From Saltatorellus ferox (lineage in GTDB: Bacteria > Planctomycetota > UBA1135 > GCA-002686595), in assembly GCA_007751475.1 (NCBI GenBank), contig CP036434.1, forward strand, positions 3,327,524 to 3,391,523: a DNA stretch of 64,000 nucleotides, given 5' to 3'. A program made the translations under genes and the position numbers. Position 1 is the stretch's first letter. Every line of letters begins with the position of its first letter. The notes under the pieces were generated by a model. The model was not told the DNA's origin. It saw only the letters and a program-made list of their open reading frames with translations, and made no database searches. Below, piece after piece: positions 37,944 to 46,632 of this stretch.

Positions 37944-39905
37944 TCAGGCGGATACATGTCCGGGCACGACTGCCGCGATCTCGCGGAGAAGCGTCGCGGC
38001 GCGAATGGGTTTCTGCAACACGCCGGCGAGGCCTGCACCTCGAAAGCGGTCGAGCAGGTTCTGTTCCGCGTATCCGCTCATGAGCAGGACGCGCGCGTCA
38101 GGGCGGATGGCCCTGAGGGCCACGAAGGTCTCCTCTCCGTCGAGGATTGGCATGTTCATGTCGAGGATCACGCAATCGATCGAACCGTGATGTTCGCGGT
38201 AGACCTCGACGCCTTCCGCGCCATGGGCCGCCGTTCGGACGTCCATGCCCGCTTGTTTCAGGATTCCCGCCACGACCTTGAGCACGCCCGGTTCGTCGTC
38301 GATCACGAGAACTCGGGTGCCGGAGGCAGGCGCGGGGACCGCCGCCTGTGGAGCCTTCCTTGCTGCGTGCCTGCATCGGGGCGCAAGGACCACGAACGTG
38401 GTCCCGCGGCCAGGCACGCTCTTGACCGTCAAGGCCCAGCCGTGGGCCCTGACGATCCCCATGACAGCTGCGAGCCCCAGACCTCGGCCGTCATCCTTGG
38501 TCGAGAAAAAAGGATCGAAGATGTTCGCGCTCGTTTCCGCGTCCATGCCGCAACCTGTGTCGCGGACCGCGATTTCCACATACTGGCCAGGCGTCAGGTC
38601 TGGATCGAGACCACATTGCTGGATGACCTCGGACGTGAGATCGATCGAGCGCGTGGAGACAGTGACCTCCCCGTCTCGATGGCCGACCGCCTCCGCACCA
38701 TTCGTGATCAGATTCATCAGGACCTGTCGCAGCTGGCTGCCGTCCGCCAGCACGCGCAGATCGTTCTCGAGATCCAGGCGAAGCACCGCCTTCTTCGACA
38801 GACTGACCTGGAGCAATTGCGATAGCTCGCGAATCAGAGGCGCGCACTCTATCGACTCGGTGGTCAGGTAACCTCGTCCCGCACACGTGAGCATCTGGTT
38901 GCAGATGCCGGTGGCGCCTTCCGCGGCACGGATGATGTCTTGAATCATTCCGAGGCTGGACTGGGCGACCGCATCCGTCGCCAGCGCGAGCTCCGCATTT
39001 CCGACGATCACCGCCAGCAGGTTGTTGAAGTCGTGCGCTACGCCTCCGGCGAGCACACCCAGTGCTTCGAACTTGGCCTTCTGTCGCAGCTGTGCTTCAA
39101 GTCGCTCGCGCTCGATGGCGACTCCGACCATATGTGCAGCAATCTCGAGGCCATCCATCTGGGCCATCGTGGGCGAGCTGGGCTCGTCCGAGTAGAGGGC
39201 CAGCGCTCCCAGGACTTCACCGCTGGCGCCCCGGATCGGCTGTGACCAGCACGCTTTCACTCCGGCGATGGCGGCGACGTCGAGGAGGTCACGCCACAGA
39301 GGATCCTCCGTGACGTCTTCGACGACCACCGGAAGATTCCAGTAGACGGCCGCGCCACAGGACCCGACGAAGGGACCGATCGCCATGCCTTCGAGTGCCT
39401 CGTGGTATTCGGTGGGGATGCTTGGACCGGCCCCCACGGTGATCCCGGTTCTGTGGGCGTTCACGAGCAGGATGGAGCAGCGATGGCCGGGATTCTTGCC
39501 CTCCACGATGAGCGCCATTCTTCGCAGCATCTGGGCCATCGAATCACCGTACGCTTCCATGGGGTCGCGTTCGGGCTCAGGTGTCGCCAGGCTATCGCTC
39601 GGCCAGCCGACGACCTGCGTGGAGTGGCCATCGGTTCGCACGGTCAACGTGAGCGCCAGCCATGAACCGGACCGGGTGGCATGGCGAAGCTGGACGATTC
39701 CGGACCCGGCGGCGAGTGCCGCGCGCGCTCTGGGTGTGTCTTCAGGATGAATCCAGTGAAGCAACGGCTCTCTGGCAAGTTCATCGTTCGAGTAGCCCAG
39801 TCTTTGACCGAGGGCGGCGCTTGCCCTGGCCAGGCCGCTGGAAGAGTCTCGGATGAGCATTGGATATTGGCGAGCTGGCATGGTTCGAACGGATGGCGGT
39901 GACAC
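37944..39905 (-). CDS. Hybrid sensor histidine kinase (PAS-GAF-HisKA-HATPase-REC)
   Basis: 653 residues, soluble. The N-terminal PAS segment (ALGQRLGYSNDELAREPLL) is followed by a GAF-like domain (about residues 125-270). HisKA has H-box LAGGVAHDFNNLLAVIVGN, and the ATPase domain shows NLITNGAEAV, DTGCGMDAE, IFDPFFSTKDDGRGLGLAAV. The C-terminal receiver (about 530-650) has VLVIDDEP, phospho-Asp in CVILDMNMP and Lys in LQKPI. It should autophosphorylate and pass phosphate to its own receiver, then possibly to the divergent stand-alone receiver at 40136. Starts at 39881 or 39860 are possible too. The signal it senses is unknown. Confidence 0.93.
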   Translation of the reverse strand: MSPPSVRTMPARQYPMLIRDSSSGLARASAALGQRLGYSNDELAREPLLHWIHPEDTPRARAALAAGSGIVQLRHATRSGSWLALTLTVRTDGHSTQVVGWPSDSLATPEPERDPMEAYGDSMAQMLRRMALIVEGKNPGHRCSILLVNAHRTGITVGAGPSIPTEYHEALEGMAIGPFVGSCGAAVYWNLPVVVEDVTEDPLWRDLLDVAAIAGVKACWSQPIRGASGEVLGALALYSDEPSSPTMAQMDGLEIAAHMVGVAIERERLEAQLRQKAKFEALGVLAGGVAHDFNNLLAVIVGNAELALATDAVAQSSLGMIQDIIRAAEGATGICNQMLTCAGRGYLTTESIECAPLIRELSQLLQVSLSKKAVLRLDLENDLRVLADGSQLRQVLMNLITNGAEAVGHRDGEVTVSTRSIDLTSEVIQQCGLDPDLTPGQYVEIAVRDTGCGMDAETSANIFDPFFSTKDDGRGLGLAAVMGIVRAHGWALTVKSVPGRGTTFVVLAPRCRHAARKAPQAAVPAPASGTRVLVIDDEPGVLKVVAGILKQAGMDVRTAAHGAEGVEVYREHHGSIDCVILDMNMPILDGEETFVALRAIRPDARVLLMSGYAEQNLLDRFRGAGLAGVLQKPIRAATLLREIAAVVPGHVSA

Positions 39906-40135
39906 GGCTGGGAACCCGTGAGGGCGGTGGCGAAGGATTCCGCTTGAAGGAGTCCATGGGTGCGGGGATCGCCCATGTGTCTCTGCCTTCCGGGCGAGGA
40001 GTGGACCTACGGACCCAGGGACAGACTAAGCTATTTCGTGCACGCCGAACGGATAGCCCGTTCGCCATGGGAGCGCCAATTGCATTTTCGTAGCGTGCCG
40101 CTCCGACAGGTAAACGCTGATCCGAACCCGAATCG

Positions 40136-40543
40136 ATGACTGCTTCGCGAGAGAATCGAGAGTCGCTGCGCGACCCAAAAACCGTCCTCGTGGTCGACGA
40201 TCATGAGCTCGTGCGCAATCTGATGGTTCGCGTCCTGGAAGCGGCCGGGCTCAAGGCCGTTGCCGTGGGAACCGGCCTTGACGCGATCGAACTGGTCCGT
40301 CGCGACGACGGCCAACTCGGCTGCGTCGTCCAGGATCTCTCCATGCCAGAGATGCGGGGAGAGGAGGTGATTCGTCAGCTGAACGAGATCCGCCCCGGAC
40401 TTCCCATCGTTGCGTTCAGCGCGCAGGATGAGCACTCGGCGGCGGAACGGCTGGCCGGTCTGGACGTGGCCGGGTACGAGCAAAAGCCCTTTCAGATCCA
40501 GGCCATGGTCGAGTTGATCCGCGGCCTGATCCAACGGTCGTGA
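40136..40543 (+). CDS. Single-domain response regulator (CheY-like receiver)
   Basis: 135 residues, just a receiver domain: TVLVVDDHELVRNLMVRVLE with the acidic pair, phospho-Asp in CVVQDLSMPEM, Ser in VAFSAQDE and Lys in EQKPF. There is no output domain, so it must act through protein contact or as a phosphate carrier. It is divergent from the hybrid kinase across a 230-base gap that carries both promoters and shows no other feature. Pairing with that kinase is an inference from position. Confidence 0.9.
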   Translation: MTASRENRESLRDPKTVLVVDDHELVRNLMVRVLEAAGLKAVAVGTGLDAIELVRRDDGQLGCVVQDLSMPEMRGEEVIRQLNEIRPGLPIVAFSAQDEHSAAERLAGLDVAGYEQKPFQIQAMVELIRGLIQRS

Positions 40544-40649
40544 GTCAACCAGTGGAGCTCTCTTCGTGGGGTCTTTGGAGGAGTCTGTGGGACGGAGCCG
40601 CCGGATTCACGCGACTGTTACGGGCTTGGGGCTTGGGGCTTGGGGGGGG

Positions 40650-40830
40650 CAGTCTGCTGGGCTGCTACCAAGACAACCAAGGAAGCGGAGGGAGCGGGAG
40701 CTTGGGAGGCGCGGCGGCCTTGGGAGGGATGGATAGGTGGGAGGGGGCGAGCTTGGCCCTGGCCCACGCGTTGTGACGGGGAGGCAAGAGTGGGAGGTTC
40801 GGGGGCGCGGAGTGCGAGTTGGCCCGTGGG
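40650..40830 (+). repeat. Left arm of a long imperfect inverted repeat
   Basis: Contains accaaggaagcggagg, agggatgga and gcgagcttggccctggcc, which reappear reverse-complemented, with substitutions and small gaps, in the right arm at about 41095-41310. The arms are about 180-215 bases long and face each other around the RAYT remnant. Confidence 0.65.
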
Positions 40831-40928
40831 AAAGGTCTGCCGAGTATACTGTTTCAGGGCGGATGGGGAATTGGGCTAGAGTGACGAGTTTGGGGTTTAA
40901 AGTGTAGTTTGGAGGGCATTTGGGGTTG

Positions 40929-41087
40929 ATGGATTGGATCGTGGAGTTCTCGGTGATGAGCAACGACGTGCACCTGATCGTGGAGGCGGAGAGCTGGCTC
41001 CTGCGAGTCGGCTGGACGAAGGGTGGGGGCAAGGGGCTGCTCACGATTCACGACCTTCCGCGTGTCGCCGAAGCTCTTCGGGCGTAG
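40929..41087 (+). pseudogene. Degenerate RAYT (REP-associated Y1 transposase) remnant
   Basis: A 52-codon frame from ATG 40929 to TAG 41085. Its first part, VEFSVMSNDVHLIVEAE, matches the HUH catalytic strand of Y1/RAYT transposases (normally SNHVHLIVEA), with the first metal His changed to Asp. Its second part, SWLLRVGWTKGGGKGLLTI, resembles the C-terminal segment that in full-length RAYTs (about 200-300 residues) lies more than 100 residues further on. The core with the catalytic Tyr is missing, as is the N-terminus. So this is an internally deleted, inactive copy. It lies between the two inverted arms, as expected if a RAYT-type element decayed in place. Confidence 0.6.
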
Positions 41088-41094
41088 CTCGCGC

Positions 41095-41310
41095 CTCCGG
41101 GGCGACCCGTTGCGGGACGGCTTCGCGACTTCCACTCTTCGCCTCCGCGACTCGACTTCTTGCCTGCGTCTCTCAAGGCGGAGGCCAGGCCCAAGCTCGC
41201 GTACTTCCATACCTCCATCCCTCACAGGGGCGCCGCGCCCCCTCGATCCTCCCGGCTCCTCCGCTTCTTTGGTTGCATTGGCAGGAGTCCCGGAGTCCAG
41301 CGGAGTCGGC
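41095..41310 (-). repeat. Right arm of the long imperfect inverted repeat
   Basis: Reverse complement reads aaccaaagaagcggagg, gagggatggagg and gcgagcttgggcctggcc, parallel to the left arm at 40650-40830. Identity by eye is clear over at least 110 bases and weaker beyond. Confidence 0.65.
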
Positions 41311-41618
41311 TCCAGGCGCAGAGATCCTTGTTTGCTGCAGGACTGGAACGTTTGAGTCCCACAGATTCTGCTGAAGGCCATCTTCATGGGGTACTGATCG
41401 ACTCCCGTTACACGCCGTGACGCTGATCCGAAGGGCGGCTCGCATCGGAACGGCGACCTGCGACTGGTGACGCTGTCGCAGGCTTCGTCCTTTGGCGGCT
41501 TCGATGAGGCCGACCACCTCCAGGTCGTGGTGTTGGGTAGTGCGCCTGGGCTGACGAATGCCGTTGCCTGCCTGCCCTTAGGCGCGCACTGGCGCGGCGA
41601 TCGTGTAAGTTCTCGCGC

Positions 41619-42608
41619 ATGAAAGCGACTGTCTCCGATGTGGCGAGGACTGCGCAAAGTGCGCTGGTCACGATTCGTCCCCTGCTGCCGATCACGCCCG
41701 TGCGCGAGGCCCTCGCCCTCGCGCCCGACGGCTCCCTGTTCCTGAAGATGGAGTCGTTCCAGCCCACCGGTTCGTTCAAGGTGCGCGGCGCCGTGAATCG
41801 AATCGCGGCGCTCTCGGAGGAGGAGCGCGCGGCCGGTGTGGTCGCGGCGAGCACAGGGAACCACGGCGCCGCCGTCGCGTTCGCGGCGCGCGCTGCTGGC
41901 GTGCGAGCGTCGGTCGTCGTGCCTGTCGATACCCCGGCCGGCAGAGCGGAGGCGATCGAATCGCGCGGTGCGGAGGTCATTCGATTCGGCGCTGAGTGCG
42001 GCGAGGCCGAGGCCCATGGCCGCGCACTCGCCGAGCGTACCGGTCGTGTGTTTCTATCGCCGTACAACGATGCTCTCGTGATGGCGGGGCAAGGGACCAT
42101 CGGACTCGAACTCGCCGAGCAGATCCCGGATCTTCGTAGGGTGTACGTGGCCGTCGGCGGCGGGGGCCTGATCGGCGGGATCGGGTGTGCGCTGAAGGAC
42201 GTGAAGCCAGGTGTCGAGGTGATCGGCTGCTCGCCCGAGGCCTCCTATCCGATGCACGCGTCGGTGGCGGCGGGCCGCTGGGTGGACACTCCGCACCTGT
42301 CCACGCTATCTCTCGCGACCGCAGGTGGCCTCGAGGAAGACACGGTCACGCTGAATCCCTGCATGGATTCGGTCGACCGCTGGGAGCTCGTGGGGGAGGC
42401 GGACATCTCGCGGGCCACGTACGAGCTGATCACGCGGGAGCGAATGATGGTGGAGGGCGCGGTCGGTGTGGCCCTGGCCGTCTGGCAGCGCGAACGCGCG
42501 GCGGGAGTCGCGGCGGAAGGTTCGTCCTGCATCGTTGTGTGCGGCGGGAACCTCGACGCGCAGCACCTGCGCACGATCCTGGCCGAGAACGTGGAGGTGA
42601 AGCCGTGA
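41619..42608 (+). CDS. Threonine/serine dehydratase-type PLP enzyme
   Basis: 329 residues, fold type II PLP enzyme. The PLP Lys is in GSFKVRGAVNRI (about residue 51). The substrate-binding ASTGNHGAAVAFAA loop, the phosphate-binding glycine loop VGGGGLIGGIG (about residue 180) and IVVCGGNLD are present. There is no C-terminal regulatory ACT domain, so it resembles catabolic threonine/serine dehydratases, serine racemases or the hydroxyectoine-pathway EutB rather than biosynthetic IlvA. The stop overlaps the GTG start of the Sir2 gene. The likely reaction is deamination of a hydroxy-amino acid; which one is uncertain. Confidence 0.87.
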   Translation: MKATVSDVARTAQSALVTIRPLLPITPVREALALAPDGSLFLKMESFQPTGSFKVRGAVNRIAALSEEERAAGVVAASTGNHGAAVAFAARAAGVRASVVVPVDTPAGRAEAIESRGAEVIRFGAECGEAEAHGRALAERTGRVFLSPYNDALVMAGQGTIGLELAEQIPDLRRVYVAVGGGGLIGGIGCALKDVKPGVEVIGCSPEASYPMHASVAAGRWVDTPHLSTLSLATAGGLEEDTVTLNPCMDSVDRWELVGEADISRATYELITRERMMVEGAVGVALAVWQRERAAGVAAEGSSCIVVCGGNLDAQHLRTILAENVEVKP

Positions 42609-43321
42609 CGCAGCACGTGGTGGTCTTGACGGGCGCGGGAATCTCAGCGGATTCGGGCGTCGATACGTATCGGGACTCTGGCGGCCTCTGGGAAGGCCAC
42701 CGTTTCGAGGAGGTGGCGACGCCGGAGGGCTGGGCGGCGGATCGCGCGCTGGTCTGGCGCTTCTATCAGCTTCGTCGCGCCCAGATGGCGACAGTCGAGC
42801 CCAATGCGGCGCATCACGCCCTCGTGAAGCTCGCCGAGGGGCTGAAGGCCGAGGGCGGAAGCCTGACGCTCGTCACGCAGAACGTGGACGACCTGCACCA
42901 GCGCGCCGGTTCCGAGGTGCTGGCGATGCACGGTCAGCTGAGCCAGCTGCTCTGCGAGGCGTGCGATGAAGTGACCGAGGACACCGAGCACCTGGAGGTG
43001 GACGTGTTCGTCGGCTGCCCGGCGTGCGGGCACACGCCGCTGCGCCCGAACGTCGTCTGGTTCTCGGAGGTGCCGCACTACCTGGACGAGATCGAGCGAG
43101 CCGTCGCGCGCGCGACGACGTTCGTGGCGATCGGAACGAGCGGAGCGGTCTACCCAGCGGCGGCGTACCTGGCATACGCCAGGGCGAACGGCGCCAAGAC
43201 AATCGTGCAGGGCCTGGCCGAGCCGGACAACCTCGCGGAGAAAGACGAGTTCCTGTGCGGCCGCGCGAGCGAGGTGGTGCCGACGCTGGTGGATCGACTC
43301 CTCATGAATCATTCAGGTTAG
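42605..43321 (+). CDS. cobB: Sir2-family NAD-dependent protein deacylase
   Basis: 238 residues from GTG 42605 (overlap GTGA with the upstream stop). Sirtuin motifs: VVVLTGAGISADSGVDTYRD (NAD binding), LVTQNVDDLHQRAG, the catalytic His in LAMHG, two Cys pairs CEAC and CPAC for structural zinc, LRPNVVWFSE and IGTSGAVYPAA. RFYQLRRAQMATVEPNAAHH has Tyr and Arg at the positions that give class III sirtuins a preference for acidic acyl groups (YxxR), so desuccinylase activity is possible. It removes acyl groups from Lys side chains at the cost of NAD. Confidence 0.93.
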   Translation: MTQHVVVLTGAGISADSGVDTYRDSGGLWEGHRFEEVATPEGWAADRALVWRFYQLRRAQMATVEPNAAHHALVKLAEGLKAEGGSLTLVTQNVDDLHQRAGSEVLAMHGQLSQLLCEACDEVTEDTEHLEVDVFVGCPACGHTPLRPNVVWFSEVPHYLDEIERAVARATTFVAIGTSGAVYPAAAYLAYARANGAKTIVQGLAEPDNLAEKDEFLCGRASEVVPTLVDRLLMNHSG

Positions 43322-44212
43322 AACGCTACACGACCCAAGCTGCGGGGATAGAGGGCTCCCTCGGCACGGGGCAGGTACGACCGTTGGCAGGATCTGTTTC
43401 GGCGCGTCCTCGTGTTGCACTGAGAAGACTGCGCTCGGCGGCGGTTCCGGAGCTGTTTCTCTTCGCTGGCGATCGAGCGGGAACGGAGGCGTTGATCGCG
43501 GAGGTGTCGGATCCGGTCCCGCCCGTCTACCCGTGGACGTGGACCGACCTCGTCGAACTCGAGGCGCCATCGGAACGTCTTCAGGTACTCCTGAAGGCGA
43601 GCCTGCAAGCTGGCGATCTCTCGATGGCCGCACTCGTCACGGACTGCTGTACGGATCCGAAAGCTGCGCTGCTCCCGCTGGTTCGGTCCAAGTCCTCGCT
43701 GGACGGAAGCCGCCTCGACCCTGCAGAGGGATTTCGTTCGAGAAGCGATCCACGCATCGCGCAAAATCGCGCTGGGGTCAGGCTCCGCTACGTCGACCCT
43801 CTCCTGTCGGGGTTCCCTCCGCCACCGGTTCCGGTGGAGAGCGTTGGAGTGGGCATGCCGTGAAGCCCTCCGACGGCGAGCCATTCGCGTTTTTTTTGGG
43901 CTACGTGATTGTCGGTGTTAAGCGTGCCACCCCCGGGAATCGAGTCATGCCGACCCCCCAGGATCGCGCGGAAAGAAGGGATCGGTTGGGACGAGTGCGT
44001 CGCCGCTATCGGGCCGGCGTGAAGGTGGGGTTGAACGTTGGCCAGGATCTGTTCATCGTGGGGCTTCGGTCATCATGCGGTGGCATCACTCACGCCCCCG
44101 CCTTCTCCCGGTGACCGAGCGCGCTTGGCCATCAGGCGCTGCCCCATCTGCCTCGTCCTGAGGTGCCGAGCCCCGGGACACTACGCGCAGCCATCGGCTG
44201 CGGGAGTCACTC
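43322..44212. other. 890-base region without a confident gene
   Basis: Between the sirtuin and peroxidase genes no frame matches a family I know. On the plus strand an open frame ending at 43863 has protein-like composition (PELFLFAGDRAGTEALIAEV) but no plausible start codon. A second frame begins at GTG 43860, overlaps that stop, and ends at 44114 (84 residues). They could be remnants or a small hypothetical pair. A run of eight T at 43890-43897 follows a weak GCGA/TCGC hairpin, a possible terminator on the plus strand. Confidence 0.35.
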
Positions 44213-45994
44213 ATGACAACTCGAAACCGCGCACAGCGCGGGCTTTCCCTCGCTTCCGGCGTTCTGTTCGCCGCAAGCTTGGCCTCCGCCCAGGTCACGC
44301 CGGGAACGGTGCACCAGGGCGAGCTCGTGGGGGATCCGTCCAGTCCCTTCGCGGGTGTTTTTCCCTATCCTTCGTCGCCCTACGGCAACCCGTTCTGGGA
44401 GCCCAGCCACCCCGACTTCGGGTTCGTAGAGCGCCAGGTGATGCTCGGCAAGGCGCTGTTCTGGGATGAGCAGCTCTCCAGCGACAGCACGATGGCCTGC
44501 GGCACATGCCACGCCATGACCGCGGGCGGCACCGATGGCCGCGTGGGCGCCTTCGCCCCGAACGCCAAGTTCGGCTCCCCTGGTATGTTCCCCCAGGACG
44601 GGGCCCAGCGGTACTTCTTCGAGGGGTTCAACGGCGTTCCTGCGGGCGCACCGCCCGCCCCGGTCGAGAACAAGATGAAGCGAGTGACGGAGCTGACGGC
44701 TCCGTCGATGATCAACGCGGTGTACTTCAACAAGCTCTTCTGGCAGCACCGCGCGGGGCCTGAGTTCAACGACATGAATTCAGGTGGAAGTCCGCTGCCG
44801 GGCTTCAGCGACTTCGCGGCGCCCGAGTCGCTCATCGCGTTCCCGCCGGTCAGCCCGACCGAGATGGGCCACGACGATATCGCCTGGGCCACGGGTCAGA
44901 TTCAGTACAAGCTCGCCAAGTCGGAGATCCTCCGTCTTGCAACGCCTTCTTCCGTCCCGCCGGATATCGCCTGGCTCCAGGGGCAACGGTACGACGACAT
45001 CTTCAACTGGCTCTACGGCAGCGATCCCAGCGGCAACCCGGTGACGCGCGAGCGCATCTCGATGTCGATCGCGCAGTACATGCGCACGCTCATCTCGGAC
45101 AAGGCGCCCGTGTTCCACGAGAGCCTGATCACCGAGCGTGAGAGACACGCGATGGAGCTCCTCGAGGTCAACGGGTGCTTCCGCTGCCACTCGAGTTCGG
45201 GCAGCCCGCAGTTCGACCCCAGCGGCGCCGGTTTCGTCGACAAGTTCGACGCGCTGTTCTCCGACGGGCAGCTGCACGACATCGGCCTGCCGCCCCCGGG
45301 CGACGTGGCCACGGACCCGGTCACGGGCAACCCCGCAGCACCGGAGATGAAGACGCCGTCGTTCCTGAACATGGGGCTGCGCAACCGCTTCTTCCACTCA
45401 GGCCAGTTCACCGACGTTCCGACGCTGCTCGCCTTCTACAACCAGGAGCTCCCCGACCAGCCCCGGAACGTGTTCAACCCGCCCCTCACGCCGGACGAGA
45501 AGGACGCGATGCTCGAGCTCTGGACGCACGGCTTCACGGACCCGAGGGTGGCCAACGAAACGTTCCCGTTCGATCGCCCCGACCTCCACAGCGAGAGGCT
45601 CACGGCCATGGGGTCCCTCGAGAACCGCTACGGCACGCCGTTCGGTGGCGCCATGGGGCGCCCGCAGATCATCTCGACTCCCCCGGCCACGGATGGAGAG
45701 CCCTGGTTCAAGTCCGGCCTCGCGAACGCTCGACCCTCTGCACCGACGAGGTTCGCCCTCTCCATGACACCCGGTTCACCAGCGCCAGGCTTCCTGATTG
45801 GTGGAAGCATCAACTGGTCGCCTGGCATGACCGTCCAGCCGGACGGGATGGCGACATGGTGGGAGATGAACATGCCTCTGCTGGGCATCACCGGTATGGC
45901 GGGCTCCTCGGTCTACGGCCAGTGGTTCATCTGGGACGGCTCGACGCCCCAGGGCTACGCGACGACGCGTGGCGCGCGCTACATCGTCCAGTAG
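44213..45994 (+). CDS. Secreted di-heme cytochrome c peroxidase (MauG/CCP family) with extra C-terminal domain
   Basis: 593 residues with a signal peptide (SGVLFAASLASAQ) and a GGGAG site ten bases before the ATG. Two heme-c motifs are present: CGTCH at residues 96-100 and CFRCH at 322-326. Other family phrases are GKALFWDEQLSSD near the start and FLNMGLRNRFFHSGQF. CCP/MauG proteins reduce hydrogen peroxide or oxidise protein partners in the periplasm. The peroxidase part ends near residue 440; the last 150 residues are a separate, Gly/Thr/Trp-rich, probably beta-sheet domain ending GYATTRGARYIVQ. That tail is not part of the known enzyme and may anchor or target it. Confidence 0.88.
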   Translation: MTTRNRAQRGLSLASGVLFAASLASAQVTPGTVHQGELVGDPSSPFAGVFPYPSSPYGNPFWEPSHPDFGFVERQVMLGKALFWDEQLSSDSTMACGTCHAMTAGGTDGRVGAFAPNAKFGSPGMFPQDGAQRYFFEGFNGVPAGAPPAPVENKMKRVTELTAPSMINAVYFNKLFWQHRAGPEFNDMNSGGSPLPGFSDFAAPESLIAFPPVSPTEMGHDDIAWATGQIQYKLAKSEILRLATPSSVPPDIAWLQGQRYDDIFNWLYGSDPSGNPVTRERISMSIAQYMRTLISDKAPVFHESLITERERHAMELLEVNGCFRCHSSSGSPQFDPSGAGFVDKFDALFSDGQLHDIGLPPPGDVATDPVTGNPAAPEMKTPSFLNMGLRNRFFHSGQFTDVPTLLAFYNQELPDQPRNVFNPPLTPDEKDAMLELWTHGFTDPRVANETFPFDRPDLHSERLTAMGSLENRYGTPFGGAMGRPQIISTPPATDGEPWFKSGLANARPSAPTRFALSMTPGSPAPGFLIGGSINWSPGMTVQPDGMATWWEMNMPLLGITGMAGSSVYGQWFIWDGSTPQGYATTRGARYIVQ

Positions 45995-46014
45995 TCCGCA
46001 ACGCCGCGATCGTG

Positions 46015-46087
46015 CTCCGTTGACAGAACTCCGTTGACAGCACTCCGCCAAGTGGGGGGGGCCGCCGGCATCGCGCCAGCGGCCCCC
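46015..46087 (+). repeat. Tandem 12-mer and GC hairpin downstream of the peroxidase gene
   Basis: CTCCGTTGACAG occurs at 46015-46026 and again at 46029-46040. It is followed by a hairpin GGGGGCCGC/GCGGCCCCC at 46057-46087, possibly a terminator though no T-run follows. Confidence 0.4.
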
Positions 46088-46226
46088 TGTCAGAACCCAC
46101 TGTCGCCGCGTGATGCGCCTATCGACAGGGCTATATTGGATAGCCGCGGAGCACAGTTCACCCTTCTCCCGTAGGCGGCGAGCCAGGGACACCCGGGTCG
46201 GGTCGCGGCCCTGTAGACTCGAGTCC

Positions 46227-46484
46227 ATGGTCATGAGCCAAACGGATGCAAGAGCCACGCTGGGCCGTCGGCGCCGCAAGCTCATCGAGACCTACCTGCT
46301 CATGGGATTTGGAGCGGCCGTGTTCGTTTGGGCGTGGTTCGGCGGCTTCCCGGCCGGTGAGGAGTTCTGGATGTTCATGTCGGGCATGCTCGCTCTCTTC
46401 TATGGCGAGTCGCTCCTGACGATTCGCACGGCGAAGATCGAAGAGGCGGAGGCCGTGCTCGCGGAAGCGGGTGGATCCGAGTAG
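46227..46484 (+). CDS. Small membrane protein of unknown function
   Basis: 85 residues from ATG 46227; the frame extends upstream to 46110 but with Arg-rich non-membrane sequence. A basic N-terminus (TLGRRRRKLIETYLL) precedes a hydrophobic helix (MGFGAAVFVWAWFGGF) and a second helix (FWMFMSGMLALFYG), then a short acidic tail. The arrangement is a two-helix hairpin with both ends probably in the cytoplasm. No family recognised, and no link to neighbours except position upstream of a large inverted repeat. Confidence 0.6.
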   Translation: MVMSQTDARATLGRRRRKLIETYLLMGFGAAVFVWAWFGGFPAGEEFWMFMSGMLALFYGESLLTIRTAKIEEAEAVLAEAGGSE

Positions 46485-46519
46485 CGCGCTGGATCGTCGA
46501 AGTGGCCGTCGGCGTCTTT

Positions 46520-46632
46520 CCGAGCCTGGCGGTACCGAGCCTGACCCAAAGCCGCCACGTTTCGGATCGATGAGAAACCACTCGAATCGAAACGTGGCGG
46601 CTTTGGGTCGGGTTCGGTACCGCCAGGTTCGG
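46520..46632. repeat. 45-nt near-perfect inverted repeat with 23-nt spacer
   Basis: Left arm 46520-46564 and right arm 46588-46632 are reverse complements except at three positions, all compatible with G-U pairing in RNA (for example ccgagcctgacccaaagccg against cggctttgggtcgggttcgg). The right arm is followed by a further copy of GGTTCGGTACCGCC, so that motif is tandem. It lies between the convergent ends of the small membrane protein gene and the NUDIX gene and would act as a two-way terminator, or be a MITE- or REP-like element. Confidence 0.85.

Larger units (their letters stand above)
40544..41618. other. 1.1-kb non-coding island around a transposase remnant
   Basis: No intact gene is supported in this stretch. 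It opens with a G-rich slippery run (repeated GGGCTTG near 40622-40650). A left arm (about 40650-40830) and a right arm (about 41095-41310) are imperfect inverted copies of one another, and between them is a 159-base frame resembling an internally deleted RAYT transposase. Open frames that cross the arms are compositional. From 41400 to 41618 I see nothing beyond the promoter region of the dehydratase gene. Confidence 0.65.

Noticed and set aside
43024..43863. 279-residue plus-strand frame as a gene
   Set aside because: Its first 100 residues overlap the sirtuin gene out of frame and the rest lacks a start codon.
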